Assembly: GCA_002731875.1 (NCBI GenBank)
Contig: PCCY01000022.1
Coordinates: forward strand, 61,005-125,004
Direction of reading: 5' to 3'
From: Roseobacter sp.
GTDB taxonomy: Bacteria > Pseudomonadota > Alphaproteobacteria > Rhodobacterales > Rhodobacteraceae
DNA: 64,000 nt
The notes under the pieces: model-generated
The model's input: the letters and a program-made list of their open reading frames with translations, nothing else
The model's database searches: none
What the model was told of the DNA's origin: nothing
Program-made: the position numbers and the translations under genes
Shown: piece after piece, positions 33,393 to 42,773 of the stretch
How the letters are laid out: each line of letters begins with the position of its first letter
Numbering within the stretch: the stretch's first letter is position 1

Positions 33393-34965
33393 TCCGGGTA
33401 TATTCGGATTTCGGATTATCATATAGCGCGTCAACATCGCCATATTCCACCACATCGCCACGCTTCATGACCATCACTTTGTGAGACATCGCCCGAACAA
33501 CCTTGAGGTCGTGGCTGATGAACAAATACGCCAGCCCATACTTGCGTTGTAGATTGCGCAACAGATCGACGATTTGCACCTGCACGGTCATGTCCAGCGC
33601 CGACGTAGGTTCATCCAACACCAGCAACCGCGGTCGCAGCACCATCGCGCGGGCAATCGCGATACGTTGACGCTGCCCCCCTGAAAACTCGTGCGGATAC
33701 CGATCCATTGTCGCTGGGTCGAGCCCGACTTCGATCATCACATCCCGGACGAGTTCACGAGGGTTACGGTCAGGATCAACCTTGTGAATGGCCAGCCCTT
33801 CGGAGATGATCTGCATGCACGTCATTCGCGGCGAAAGGCTGCCAAAAGGGTCCTGAAACACGATCTGCATGTCTTTTCTCAGACGGCGCAGCTCTCGGGT
33901 GGACCAGCTTCGCACGTCCTGGCCCATAAAGTTGATTCCGCCTTCGGACGAAATCAGCCGCATGATCGCCAGCGCCAATGTGGTCTTGCCCGAACCGGAT
34001 TCCCCGACGATGCCGACGGTCTCGCCCGCGCGTACGGATAACGAAGCCCCATTGACCGCCTTAACGTGGTCAACCGTCCGGCGCAGAAATCCCTTTTGAA
34101 TAGGGAACCACACCTTAAGCTGATCAGTGCTGGCAATCAGCTCTGCATCTGCGGGCACTGGATCAGGGCGACCCGAGGGCTCAGCCCCCAACAGCTTGAC
34201 GGTATAGGGGTGTTGAGGGTTCTCAAAGACGTCGCGCGCCGGTCCCTGTTCAACAATTTCACCCTGCTGCATGACGCATACCCGGTCGGCAATACGGCGC
34301 ACGATGCCCAAGTCATGGGTGATGAACAACAGGCCCATGCCTTCGCTGTCCTTCAGCTCTTTCAAGAGATCAAGGATCTGGGCCTGAATGGTCACGTCCA
34401 GCGCTGTAGTGGGTTCGTCCGCGATCAATACATCGGGCTTGTTCGCAAGGGCCATGGCGATCATGACCCGCTGGCGTTGGCCACCAGACAGCTGGTGCGG
34501 ATATGCCCCCAGTCGGCTTTCCGCGTCGACGATTCCGACCTTCTCAAGCAGGTCAAGAATGCGCGCGCGCGCCTCTGCGCCAACGACGCCTTGGTGCAAG
34601 GCCAGCGATTCTCCGAGCTGCTTTTCGATCGTGTGCAGCGGGTTCAATGATGTCATCGGTTCTTGGAAAATAAAGCTGATGTCATTGCCACGCACCTTGC
34701 GCAGCAGTTTATCATTCGCTCCGACCATCTGCTGCCCGTCGTACAGCACCGAGCCCGATACTTCGGCACTGTCACCCAGCAGCGAAACCGTGCTGAGCGC
34801 CGACACCGATTTTCCCGAACCGGATTCACCGACCAGCGCCACCGTTTCCCCACGCTTGAGACTGAAGCTGATGCCCTTTACCGCATGGGTCAACGTGCCC
34901 TCTTGGCGGAACGATACGTGCAAATCAGCCACATCGAGAATTGGCTTGTCAGTTATCTGGTTCAT
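33370..34965 (-). CDS. yejF: Peptide ABC transporter, fused ATPase (YejF type)
   Basis: 531 residues from ATG 34965; two complete ATPase halves: Walker A LVGESGSGKSVSAL near residue 40 and IVGESGSGKTTLAL near 320, ABC signatures LSGGQRQRVMIAMAL and FSGGQRQRIAIARAM, Walker B VLIADEPTTALD and LLVLDEPTSALD. This DppD-DppF fusion is typical of YejF, the motor for YejABE, which takes up peptides such as microcin C in enterobacteria. Its start overlaps the stop of a small membrane-protein gene by 4 bases. It ends within a perfect hairpin. Confidence 0.95.
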   Translation of the reverse strand: MNQITDKPILDVADLHVSFRQEGTLTHAVKGISFSLKRGETVALVGESGSGKSVSALSTVSLLGDSAEVSGSVLYDGQQMVGANDKLLRKVRGNDISFIFQEPMTSLNPLHTIEKQLGESLALHQGVVGAEARARILDLLEKVGIVDAESRLGAYPHQLSGGQRQRVMIAMALANKPDVLIADEPTTALDVTIQAQILDLLKELKDSEGMGLLFITHDLGIVRRIADRVCVMQQGEIVEQGPARDVFENPQHPYTVKLLGAEPSGRPDPVPADAELIASTDQLKVWFPIQKGFLRRTVDHVKAVNGASLSVRAGETVGIVGESGSGKTTLALAIMRLISSEGGINFMGQDVRSWSTRELRRLRKDMQIVFQDPFGSLSPRMTCMQIISEGLAIHKVDPDRNPRELVRDVMIEVGLDPATMDRYPHEFSGGQRQRIAIARAMVLRPRLLVLDEPTSALDMTVQVQIVDLLRNLQRKYGLAYLFISHDLKVVRAMSHKVMVMKRGDVVEYGDVDALYDNPKSEYTRTLLQATT

Positions 34966-35264
34966 AGCGTGGTAAACTGCATCAAAGCGAAAGCGCCCCA
35001 TACCGCCATCGGGACACAAAGCAACTGTAACCAGATCGGCGGCCATTTGAGGTATGCCAGGCTCCACATACCGGTAAGAGTGGTGAGTGTCGAAGGAAGA
35101 AACCGGGTTTCCATCAAGCCGAACATGAAGCCAAGCGTATCACCCGGTTCGATGAAAATCGTCAGCACCAGCTCCAGCGTGACAACGAGCGCAACAAGGA
35201 CCGCGGCGATATACAGCACTTTTGCCACTACGGATCCGACTGAGCGGCGCGACGAACCGATCAT
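34962..35264 (-). CDS. Small membrane protein within the yej operon
   Basis: 100 residues with three predicted membrane segments: VVAKVLYIAAVLVALVVTLEL, a middle one near residues 42-60, and IWLQLLCVPMAVWGAFALM. Both ends overlap neighbours by 4 bases: with yejE in front and yejF behind. No family was recognised. Being translationally coupled on both sides, it is likely to be expressed with the transporter and could be an extra subunit or a membrane chaperone; this is inference. Confidence 0.75.
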   Translation of the reverse strand: MIGSSRRSVGSVVAKVLYIAAVLVALVVTLELVLTIFIEPGDTLGFMFGLMETRFLPSTLTTLTGMWSLAYLKWPPIWLQLLCVPMAVWGAFALMQFTTL

Positions 35265-36367
35265 GAAAACGTCTTTCTGGGATCAAACGCATCGCGCACC
35301 CCTTCAAAGATAAAGATAAGCAGTGACAGCATCAGCGCGAAGGTGAAGAACGCTGTAAAGGCCAGCCATGGCGCTTGCAAGTTCTGCTTGGCCTGCAATG
35401 TCAGTTCGCCCAGCGAAGGAGCCGAGGACGGCAAACCAAAGCCGAGAAAGTCAAGTATCGCGAGCGTGCTGATCGTACCGGTGATGATAAAGGGCAGCAT
35501 CGTCAGCATCGCCACCATCGCATTGGGAAGCATGTGGCGGAACATGATCGTGAGATTGCCCACACCAAGCGCACGCGCGGCGCGAACGTATTCCAGGTTG
35601 CGGGCCCGCAGAAATTCTGCGCGCACGACGCCCACCAATGCGGTCCAGCTAAACAATACCAACAAGAAGACCAGCAGCCAGAAACTGCGCCCCAGAATTG
35701 CGAACATGATGATGATGACATAGAGCGAAGGGGTCGATGACCAGATTTCGATCACACGCTGAAAGATCAGGTCTGTCCAGCCGCCAAAGAAACCCTGCAC
35801 CGCACCCGCGATAATCCCTATCAAGGACGCCGCCCCGGTGACGATCAACGTAAAGATGATCGACAAGCGGAACCCGTGAATGACACGTGCCAAAACGTCA
35901 CGCTTGGTGCCATCGGTCCCCAGAAGGTTTTGGCGATTGGGCGGAAGCGGTGCTGCCCCGGGACGGTCGACAGCGGTATTGAATGAATAAGGGATCGGGG
36001 GCCAGATCGACCACCCTCTTTCGATCTGCGTTCCAGCGACCTCACCGTCCTGCGCATCTGCCATAAGGCGATCGGGATCATCGAGACAGTCAACCACCCC
36101 GCCAGTGGCGATCAGACATTGAACTTCGGGATCACGGTACACCGCTTCGGTCTGGAAATCGCCTCCGAAGGCGGTTTCAGGGTAAAAGTTGAAGATCGGC
36201 ATATAAAATTCGCCGCGATAGCTGACCAATATCGGCTTGTCGTTGGCCACAAATTCCGCGAACAGCGAAATACCGAATAGAACAGCGAATATCCAAAGGC
36301 TCCAATATGCCCGGCGATTTCGGACAAAGTTACGCCAGCGACGCTGGTTAAGCGGGGAAAGCGCCAC
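35261..36367 (-). CDS. yejE: Peptide ABC transporter permease (YejE type)
   Basis: 368 residues. The N-terminal part MALSPLNQRRWRNFVRNRRAYWSLWIF resembles the YejE start, followed by a long periplasmic insertion (residues 50-140) as in YejE/OppC-like proteins, then LLGTDGTKRDVLARVIHGFR and the permease core with EFLRARNLEYVRAARALGVG (EAA loop contacting the ATPase). It forms the channel with YejB. It is separated from yejB by 3 bases and overlaps the small membrane-protein gene by 4. Confidence 0.94.
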   Translation of the reverse strand: MALSPLNQRRWRNFVRNRRAYWSLWIFAVLFGISLFAEFVANDKPILVSYRGEFYMPIFNFYPETAFGGDFQTEAVYRDPEVQCLIATGGVVDCLDDPDRLMADAQDGEVAGTQIERGWSIWPPIPYSFNTAVDRPGAAPLPPNRQNLLGTDGTKRDVLARVIHGFRLSIIFTLIVTGAASLIGIIAGAVQGFFGGWTDLIFQRVIEIWSSTPSLYVIIIMFAILGRSFWLLVFLLVLFSWTALVGVVRAEFLRARNLEYVRAARALGVGNLTIMFRHMLPNAMVAMLTMLPFIITGTISTLAILDFLGFGLPSSAPSLGELTLQAKQNLQAPWLAFTAFFTFALMLSLLIFIFEGVRDAFDPRKTFS

Positions 36368-36370
36368 TGT

Positions 36371-37459
36371 TCAACCCTCTCGCTTTTCGAAGTCGATCCG
36401 CGGGTCTACGACAACATACATCAGATCCGACAGGATACCGACGAGCAATCCAATCAGCCCGAAGATGAACAGTGTACCGAACACAATAGGATAATCCCGC
36501 GCGACCGCGGCCTCGAACCCCAGACGGCCCAGACCATCAAGGCTGAAGATTGTCTCGATGATCAGCGACCCGCCGAAGAACACACCGATAAACACCGCTG
36601 GAAAGCCCGCGATCACGATCAGCATGGCATTGCGGAAAACGTGCCCATACAGCACCGTGCGTTCAGAAACCCCTTTGGCGCGGGCAGTGATGACATATTG
36701 TTTCTTGATCTCATCCAGAAAGCTGTTTTTGGTCAACAAGGTCAACGTCGCAAAGGCCGAGATGGTCGAGGCAAGAACCGGCAACGTGATGTGCCAAAAA
36801 TAATCTCCCACCTTGCCGATAGGACTAAGCTGATCAAAGTTATCCGAAGTCAGCCCGCGAAGAGGAAAAATCTGCCAGTACGACCCGCCTGCGAACAGGA
36901 CCAGCAGAAGGATCGCAAACAAAAATCCCGGGATCGCATAGGCGGCGATAATCGCGCCCGATGTCCAGGTATCAAACGCGGTCCCGTCCTTGACCGCCTT
37001 GCGGATGCCCAAAGGGATAGAGACCAGATAAGCGATCACCGTTGACCACAAACCAAGCGTGATCGACACAGGCAGCTTTTCCTTGATCAGCTCGATGACG
37101 CTGATGGACCGAAAGTAGCTTTCTCCGAAATCGAAGCGCACGTAGTTCCACATCATGTTCAGGAAACGCTCGAGCGGCGGTTTATCAAATCCGAACTCTT
37201 TCTCCAGCTCAGCGATGAATTCAGGCGGTAGCCCACGCGCGCCCACATAATTTTCATTGGCCGTCGCCGCGCCAGTGTTGCCAGCATCGTTGCCACTACC
37301 CGAAAATCCCTCAAAGACGTTGCCGCCGCCTTGGATACGCGCAATAGCCTGCTCGACCGGCCCGCCGGGCACGAACTGTACCAATGCGAAGTTGATCAAC
37401 ATAATCCCCAACAACGTCGGGATGATCAGCAACAGCCGTCTAAGAATATATGCGCCCAT
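36371..37459 (-). CDS. yejB: Peptide ABC transporter permease (YejB type)
   Basis: 362 residues beginning [22 protein letters not shown], the DppB/YejB N-terminus. [21 protein letters not shown] and a periplasmic loop of about 70 residues follow, which is typical of YejB. The EAA loop is [25 protein letters not shown] near residue 250. It lies 9 bases after yejA. Six membrane segments are expected. Confidence 0.94.
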   Translation of the reverse strand: MGAYILRRLLLIIPTLLGIMLINFALVQFVPGGPVEQAIARIQGGGNVFEGFSGSGNDAGNTGAATANENYVGARGLPPEFIAELEKEFGFDKPPLERFLNMMWNYVRFDFGESYFRSISVIELIKEKLPVSITLGLWSTVIAYLVSIPLGIRKAVKDGTAFDTWTSGAIIAAYAIPGFLFAILLLVLFAGGSYWQIFPLRGLTSDNFDQLSPIGKVGDYFWHITLPVLASTISAFATLTLLTKNSFLDEIKKQYVITARAKGVSERTVLYGHVFRNAMLIVIAGFPAVFIGVFFGGSLIIETIFSLDGLGRLGFEAAVARDYPIVFGTLFIFGLIGLLVGILSDLMYVVVDPRIDFEKREG

Positions 37460-37468
37460 GTTCGGCGT

Positions 37469-39400
37469 TTACCTTAGAGCACCGGCGGCACGCAAGGCGG
37501 CAGCTTTGTCTTCGTTGTACCACCAGAAATCCAGATACCCCAAAGCATAGGCTGGCTGGGTTTCGGGGTGTTCATACTGATCATAATAGGCTGTCCAGAA
37601 ACTGTCGTTATACCACGCCGGAATCATGAAGAACTCGTACCGTAATGCACGATCCAGCGCGGTGAGGCTTGCGTCCTCTTGTTCTTTTGTCTCGGCGTTC
37701 AAGGAAGCCTCGATGATTGCGTCTACCAGCGGGCTGGCCAGCCCGGCAGGGTTGAACAGCGAATAGGCCGCAGCCTCTGACCCATAGCGCTGCGCCAGAC
37801 CGGTCCCGGTGCCTAGGAAGGCTGCATAGCTATCAAAGACCATATCGTAATCGCGGTCACGTTCGCGGGCGGTGTATTGTGAGCTGTCTACCTTCTCGAG
37901 CACCGCATCAATGCCCATGTTTTGAAGATTGGCGGTGAAATTTTCGATCACAGCGGCAAGAGTCGCGGACCCGGATGAGTTCAGCAAAAAGTTAAGGCGC
38001 AGCGGTTTGCCGCTGGCATCATAACGCTTGCCATCATCACCAACGGCCCAACCTGCGTCATCCAGTAATTTCATTGCACGGCGCAGGTTGCGACGGTCCA
38101 GCAACCGCGACGCATCGGATACATGCGGCACGATAGCATCTTCAGTCAGCATTGCTGGCGGCACGACATCGCCCAATGACTCGAGAAACGCGAGCTCGGC
38201 CCCTTGCGGTGCGCCCTTGGCCATCAACGGCGTATCCTGGGTGAAGGAGGATCTCGGCTTGAACAGTCCATATTGCAGGGACTCGTTGGTCCATTCAAAG
38301 TTGAAGCCCAACGCTACCGCTTCCCGTACCCGTTTGTCCTGCAACACTTCGCGGCCAAGGTTGAAAACAATCCCCGACGGCGTCGGTGGCGATCCATCCG
38401 GGATGTCTTCCTTCACGACGTAACCTGCGTCTACTTTCGGAAAGTCATACGCCGATGCCCATTGCTTGGAGCTCCCTTCCGTACGAAAGGTATATTCGCC
38501 TGCCTTGAAGGCTTCGAACGCAGAGTTTTCGTCGCCGAAATATTCGACGCGGATCGTGTCAAAGTTGTTGCGACCTGCGTTAAATGGCAGATCAGCCCCC
38601 CAGTAGTCGGGATTACGTTTATAGACGATACGGCGATTCACGTCGACGCTGTCTATGACATAAGGGCCAGAACCAGGCGAGACGTTCAAGCGCGATTCAT
38701 CCAGGCGCGCACCCGATTCCTCGTACCACTTCTTGGACCAAGCGGGGACACCGCCGACCTGATCAATCAGACTGCGGCGGGAAATGCCGGGGGTGAAGTA
38801 AAATTTTATCGTGTAATCGTCAATCACCTCTACCTTGGGAATACGCTGTCGCACAGCATCAGCATAGGATTTCAAACCTTGGTCCAACAGCAAATTATGG
38901 CTGAACGCTATGTCATGCGCCGTTACCGGGTCGCCGGTCGAAAACTTGGCGTCCTTGCGCATGTGAAATATCACCCAATCCTTGCTTTCGGGATATTCAA
39001 GGCTTTCACACAGCAAACAATAAGATTCACCATAGACATCCGCCGGAGCAGGTTCATTGCCCGTACCTTCACCAAGCAGGCTTTCGTACATGATCGTACT
39101 TAATGCGCCGCCACGGCCCTTGCGTGAATAGGGGTTCATTGAATCAAAAGACCCCAACGCAGAAATAGAGATCTCTCCCCCCTTTGGCGCTTGGGGATTC
39201 ACATATTCAAAATGTGTGTAATCAGCAGGGTATTTCAGATCACCATAGAACGAATAACCATGAGACTTGATTATCGTGTCGCCTTCAGCCTGTTCTGCGG
39301 CCGCAGCGATTGCAAGGCCAAACACCAGACATGTCGCCCATCCCGCTTGCACAAACAGGTTTAGCGGGTAGGTTCTAACGCGAGTATTTGTCCGGGGCAT
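37469..39400 (-). CDS. yejA: Peptide ABC transporter substrate-binding protein (YejA type)
   Basis: 643 residues from ATG 39400 with GGAGA six bases upstream; the longer open frame to 39541 crosses a terminator and is not coding. A signal sequence (AGWATCLVFGLAIAAAAEQ) precedes a long SBP family 5 protein with GYSFYGDLKYPADYTHFEYVNP and GGEISISALGSFDSMNPY, which are YejA-like. The ligand may be a modified or large peptide. First gene of yejA-B-E-(small)-F. Confidence 0.93.
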   Translation of the reverse strand: MPRTNTRVRTYPLNLFVQAGWATCLVFGLAIAAAAEQAEGDTIIKSHGYSFYGDLKYPADYTHFEYVNPQAPKGGEISISALGSFDSMNPYSRKGRGGALSTIMYESLLGEGTGNEPAPADVYGESYCLLCESLEYPESKDWVIFHMRKDAKFSTGDPVTAHDIAFSHNLLLDQGLKSYADAVRQRIPKVEVIDDYTIKFYFTPGISRRSLIDQVGGVPAWSKKWYEESGARLDESRLNVSPGSGPYVIDSVDVNRRIVYKRNPDYWGADLPFNAGRNNFDTIRVEYFGDENSAFEAFKAGEYTFRTEGSSKQWASAYDFPKVDAGYVVKEDIPDGSPPTPSGIVFNLGREVLQDKRVREAVALGFNFEWTNESLQYGLFKPRSSFTQDTPLMAKGAPQGAELAFLESLGDVVPPAMLTEDAIVPHVSDASRLLDRRNLRRAMKLLDDAGWAVGDDGKRYDASGKPLRLNFLLNSSGSATLAAVIENFTANLQNMGIDAVLEKVDSSQYTARERDRDYDMVFDSYAAFLGTGTGLAQRYGSEAAAYSLFNPAGLASPLVDAIIEASLNAETKEQEDASLTALDRALRYEFFMIPAWYNDSFWTAYYDQYEHPETQPAYALGYLDFWWYNEDKAAALRAAGALR

Positions 39401-39525
39401 CGGTGTCTCCAATACAACAAGCAACGTTTCAAGGCGGTTCATCGTCATGCGCAAGCTAACGGGCCTCTGGCCCAAGTTACAAGTTGCGAATATGTTATCT
39501 GGCTGAAATCCGGACGTTAAACAGC

Positions 39526-39551
39526 AAAAGACCGCCCACAACGGGGCGGTC
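39526..39551 (-). terminator. Intrinsic terminator after the cytochrome c gene
   Basis: Read on the minus strand, GACCGCCC (39551-39544) pairs with GGGCGGTC (39537-39530) across a 6-base loop and is followed by TTTT. It lies 24 bases after the stop codon of the cytochrome gene and upstream of yejA. Confidence 0.85.
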
Positions 39552-39574
39552 CAATACCACAGACTTAGTAAAGA

Positions 39575-40081
39575 TTAATTACCAAGGCTTTCAAGATATG
39601 CGATAACATTGGCACGATCTTCGATCTTGCTTAAACCAGCAAAGCCCATCTTGGTGCCAGGCGCGAATGCAGCAGGCTTTTCCAGGAAGTGGCTAAGGTT
39701 CTCGGGTGTCCAGACATCGACGACTTTTTCAAGAGCGCCGGAATAGTTATAGCCTACCGCCGTGTCGACTTTCCGGCCAACAACCCCGTGCAGATAAGGG
39801 CCAACAGCGTTTTCACCATCAACGATTTTGTGGCACGCCGAACATTTACGGAATACCTTTTCGCCTGCGGCAGGGTCAGCCGACGCCATTACCTCGGTAA
39901 AATCGACGGCGTTTTCTGCCGGGGCACTGGCTTCCGCGCTGGCGACCTCGACAACATAGCCCGGTTCACCATGCGCACCGCGCTGATAAACCTCTTCGGC
40001 GGCAAACTTGCCAAGCAGCAGGATAAGCCATGCGCCAAACAGGCCGGCGGCGATTTTGGTAACAGTCATTGTATCGAACAT
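39575..40081 (-). CDS. Membrane-anchored cytochrome c (CycM/c552 type)
   Basis: 168 residues from ATG 40081. An uncleaved N-terminal membrane anchor (KIAAGLFGAWLILLLGKFAA, residues 9-28) is followed by a spacer of about 40 residues and a class I cytochrome c domain, with haem attachment KCSACH (Cys 80, Cys 83, His 84) and GTKMGFAGL supplying the axial Met. Such anchored cytochromes carry electrons from the bc1 complex to terminal oxidases in alphaproteobacteria. An in-frame ATG at 40069 is an alternative. Divergent from pheA, followed by a clear terminator. Confidence 0.93.
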   Translation of the reverse strand: MFDTMTVTKIAAGLFGAWLILLLGKFAAEEVYQRGAHGEPGYVVEVASAEASAPAENAVDFTEVMASADPAAGEKVFRKCSACHKIVDGENAVGPYLHGVVGRKVDTAVGYNYSGALEKVVDVWTPENLSHFLEKPAAFAPGTKMGFAGLSKIEDRANVIAYLESLGN

Positions 40082-40213
40082 GCGTGAAGGTCCATCGTTG
40101 GTATTCGGGCATCGTATTGCAGGCGTATCTATTGCTTTCCCTTCGTCGGGGCAAGGTGTAGTTAGCGCGACCAAACGCCGTACTTGGAAAATGCCCAGCA
40201 AAGGACTCCCAAA

Positions 40214-41062
40214 ATGAGCCAGCAGACCGCCCCTCGCATCGCTTTTCAGGGCGCATTGGGTGCCTATAGCCACGAAGCGTGTCTTCAGGCCCGACCAAAT
40301 ATGATTCCGGTTCCCTGCACCACCTTCGAAGGGGTCATACGTGCGGTGCGCGATGGCCGCGCCGATCTGGCGATGCTGCCTGTCGAAAATTCGACATACG
40401 GCCGTGTCGCAGATATTCATCGCCTGTTGCCCCACAGCGGGCTTCGGATCATTGCGGAAGCGTTCGTGCGGGTGCGGATCAGCCTGATGGCGCAGCCCGG
40501 TGTAAAGCTGAGCGACGTCAAACATGTCCGCGCGCATATGGTACTTATTCCCCAGGCGCGCAGCTGGCTGGATGCTCACGGCATTACCTCGGAAGCGGCG
40601 GTAGACAGCGCTGGTGCAGCGGCAGATCTTGCGGTGTCCGACGAACGCACCGTCGGTGTTTTGGCCAGTGAAGTGGCCGCTGACATTCACGGGCTCGATG
40701 TGCTGGCGCGCGATATCGAGGATCTTGATCACAACACCACCCGCTTTTTGCTGATGTCTCCGGACCTAGACGCCTCCCACCGTGCGGAAAAAATGCTGAC
40801 CACCTTTGTTTTTGAAGTCCGCAACATTCCTGCCGCACTATACAAGGCGATGGGTGGGTTTGCCACCAATGGCGTCAATATGACCAAACTGGAAAGTTAT
40901 ATGGCGGGGGGATCATTTACCGCAACCCAGTTTTATGCAGATATCGAAGGCCATCCGGACGACCCAGCAGTCAAGCGGGCACTTGATGAATTGGATTACT
41001 TTACCAATATGCTGGAAATTTTGGGGGTTTATCCGGCGCATCCAGACCGCTACGGCCGATAA
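40214..41062 (+). CDS. pheA: Prephenate dehydratase
   Basis: 282 residues from ATG 40214 with AAAGGA upstream. The catalytic domain begins RIAFQGALGAYSHEAC and includes PVENSTYGRVADIHRLL and DHNTTRFLLM (the Thr-Arg-Phe catalytic motif). A C-terminal ACT domain follows, from about residue 200 (TTFVFEVRNIPAALYKAMGGFA). The Phe-binding motif normally read as ESRP is ESYM here, so feedback control by phenylalanine may be weak or different. It makes phenylpyruvate. Monofunctional: no chorismate mutase domain. Confidence 0.93.
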   Translation: MSQQTAPRIAFQGALGAYSHEACLQARPNMIPVPCTTFEGVIRAVRDGRADLAMLPVENSTYGRVADIHRLLPHSGLRIIAEAFVRVRISLMAQPGVKLSDVKHVRAHMVLIPQARSWLDAHGITSEAAVDSAGAAADLAVSDERTVGVLASEVAADIHGLDVLARDIEDLDHNTTRFLLMSPDLDASHRAEKMLTTFVFEVRNIPAALYKAMGGFATNGVNMTKLESYMAGGSFTATQFYADIEGHPDDPAVKRALDELDYFTNMLEILGVYPAHPDRYGR

Positions 41063-41086
41063 CCCGTCCTGATCACGGGAAGCGGA

Positions 41087-41554
41087 TTATCGAGGCGCTT
41101 GGTAGCGTGCTTCCATGCCCTTGGCGTAATCCGCCACACGCGCTTTGAACTTTTTTGTCAGCGAGGTTTTCGCCAGTTTTAACGACTGGACCAACAAGCG
41201 TGCCGACAAATTATGCGGTTTGATCTCAAGAGCGACCGTGATTCGCGTTCTGCTCCGGGACAGAGCCAGAAGGTCCAGTTCCATATCACCGGTTAATCCG
41301 GGCGAAGTGGTTATCAGCTTCATTTCGGTTGGACGAACGAACTTGACCATTTCCACACGAACTTCACGGCGTTTTCCGCGCATATCGAACGCGGCGTCCC
41401 ATGTCATCCCCGACGCGGGTCGATGCAATGCGTCCACGCGTTGAACATCCGCACCGCGATGCATTGCCGCCCGTTCGAATTGTTCAAATTCACTCAGCAT
41501 TTCAAACGCCGCGTCTATAGGGACATCTATATCTTCTTTGGTCGAAAATTTCAT
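41087..41554 (-). CDS. SRPBCC-family protein
   Basis: 155 residues from ATG 41554; the longer frame to 41683 overlaps nudC. It has a START/polyketide-cyclase-like pattern: MKFSTKEDIDVPIDAAFEMLSEF at the N-terminus (strand then the two helices), and a long C-terminal helix (LLVQSLKLAKTSLTKKFKARVADYAKGM). Ligand unknown. Its start lies 38 bases after nudC, so co-transcription is likely. Confidence 0.78.
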   Translation of the reverse strand: MKFSTKEDIDVPIDAAFEMLSEFEQFERAAMHRGADVQRVDALHRPASGMTWDAAFDMRGKRREVRVEMVKFVRPTEMKLITTSPGLTGDMELDLLALSRSRTRITVALEIKPHNLSARLLVQSLKLAKTSLTKKFKARVADYAKGMEARYQAPR

Positions 41555-41591
41555 TCTGTGAACTGCCTTTGTGAAAGCAAGAAGGATCGCT

Positions 41592-42563
41592 TTAATCCAG
41601 CGTATCTGCAAGCCAATTTTCAAGGAGAAAATGCGCGATTGCCCCTTTACGTGCGGGCAATATGGTCGGGTGTTGCCCCGCAAATACCTCCATCATTTCC
41701 TCTTTGCTCACCCACATGGCTGCTTCGATTTCTTTGGGGTCGATGGTAATGTCGCGGCTTGTTGCGATACCGGCACAGCCAAGCATCAATGACGCGGGAA
41801 ACGGCCAGGGCTGGCTCGCCAGATAGCTGACTTCGCCAACTTCGATCCCGGCTTCTTCAAAAACTTCACGCCGCACCGCGGCCTCGAGCGTTTCTCCCGG
41901 TTCGACAAAACCCGCCAGCAGCGAAAACATCCCCGCAGGCCAGCCCGGCGACCGCCCCATCAGAACAGAATTACCATTTGTAATCAACATGATAACTACG
42001 GGGTCGGTGCGCGGAAAGTGAGAGACATGGCAGGCCGGGCAATTGCGTTGCCACCCGGCCTCGTTCATCACGGTTTCAAACCCGCACCGTGCGCAATACC
42101 CGTGGTTTTCGTGCCATGACAACAAGGCTTTGCCAGTGGCGGCCAATTCGGCATCGCGCGGGGACAGCCACGTCATCACCCGGCGCATCTCAAGGAAAGC
42201 AAAATCTTGAGGCAGCTGGGGGTGGCGCTGCTCGCTCGGGTCAAGGAACGACCCAAGTTGTTGCGGATCGATGTATTCCGGTGTCCACGCGGATAGATCG
42301 AATGCAAAACGTGCCTCTCCATCTTCGAGCCCCAGCAATACAGCGTCCCCAGACGCGTCTTGCAGCGCAGGGTGATCCAGCGGCAAACGCACCAACGAAG
42401 CGGGCCGTGCCGGCTCGACCAGTATTTTGCCGCGCCAGAACAAGATGGCCCGCGCAGCGCTGTCAGTTTTCAAGGCGGCCACGGCCTCCCGGTCGCCACG
42501 CACCTCGCCTGCGCGATCCAGCCCCGACCCGCCAAATGTAACCGTTTCTGCGTGCTTCATCAT
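41592..42563 (-). CDS. nudC: NAD(+) diphosphatase (NADH pyrophosphatase)
   Basis: 323 residues. A four-Cys zinc ribbon, CARCGFETV and CPACH (about residues 163-182), precedes the Nudix box GFVEPGETLEAAVRREVFEEAGIEV near 220, and SQPWPFPASLM, the SQPWPFPxS stretch specific to NADH pyrophosphatases, follows. The enzyme splits NADH or NAD to NMN(H) and AMP, and removes NAD caps from RNA in E. coli. Two ATG codons (42563, 42560) are possible starts. Confidence 0.95.
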   Translation of the reverse strand: MMKHAETVTFGGSGLDRAGEVRGDREAVAALKTDSAARAILFWRGKILVEPARPASLVRLPLDHPALQDASGDAVLLGLEDGEARFAFDLSAWTPEYIDPQQLGSFLDPSEQRHPQLPQDFAFLEMRRVMTWLSPRDAELAATGKALLSWHENHGYCARCGFETVMNEAGWQRNCPACHVSHFPRTDPVVIMLITNGNSVLMGRSPGWPAGMFSLLAGFVEPGETLEAAVRREVFEEAGIEVGEVSYLASQPWPFPASLMLGCAGIATSRDITIDPKEIEAAMWVSKEEMMEVFAGQHPTILPARKGAIAHFLLENWLADTLD

Positions 42564-42773
42564 CCACCCCGTGCTTTGCTGCCCCCCTGAGTATTCACCC
42601 TTGTTGAGCTTGCCAAGGGCACAGAGTTTTCGGCCCGCATTTATCTTCGAACTAAATAGTTGGCATGATTAACACATTCGCGCAGAAATTGTGGCAAGAT
42701 TGGATTGGATGATACCTTTGAGCACGCATAATATAAATAAGTTTCCAACCATCCTTCTGGCTGCGTGGGCGTT

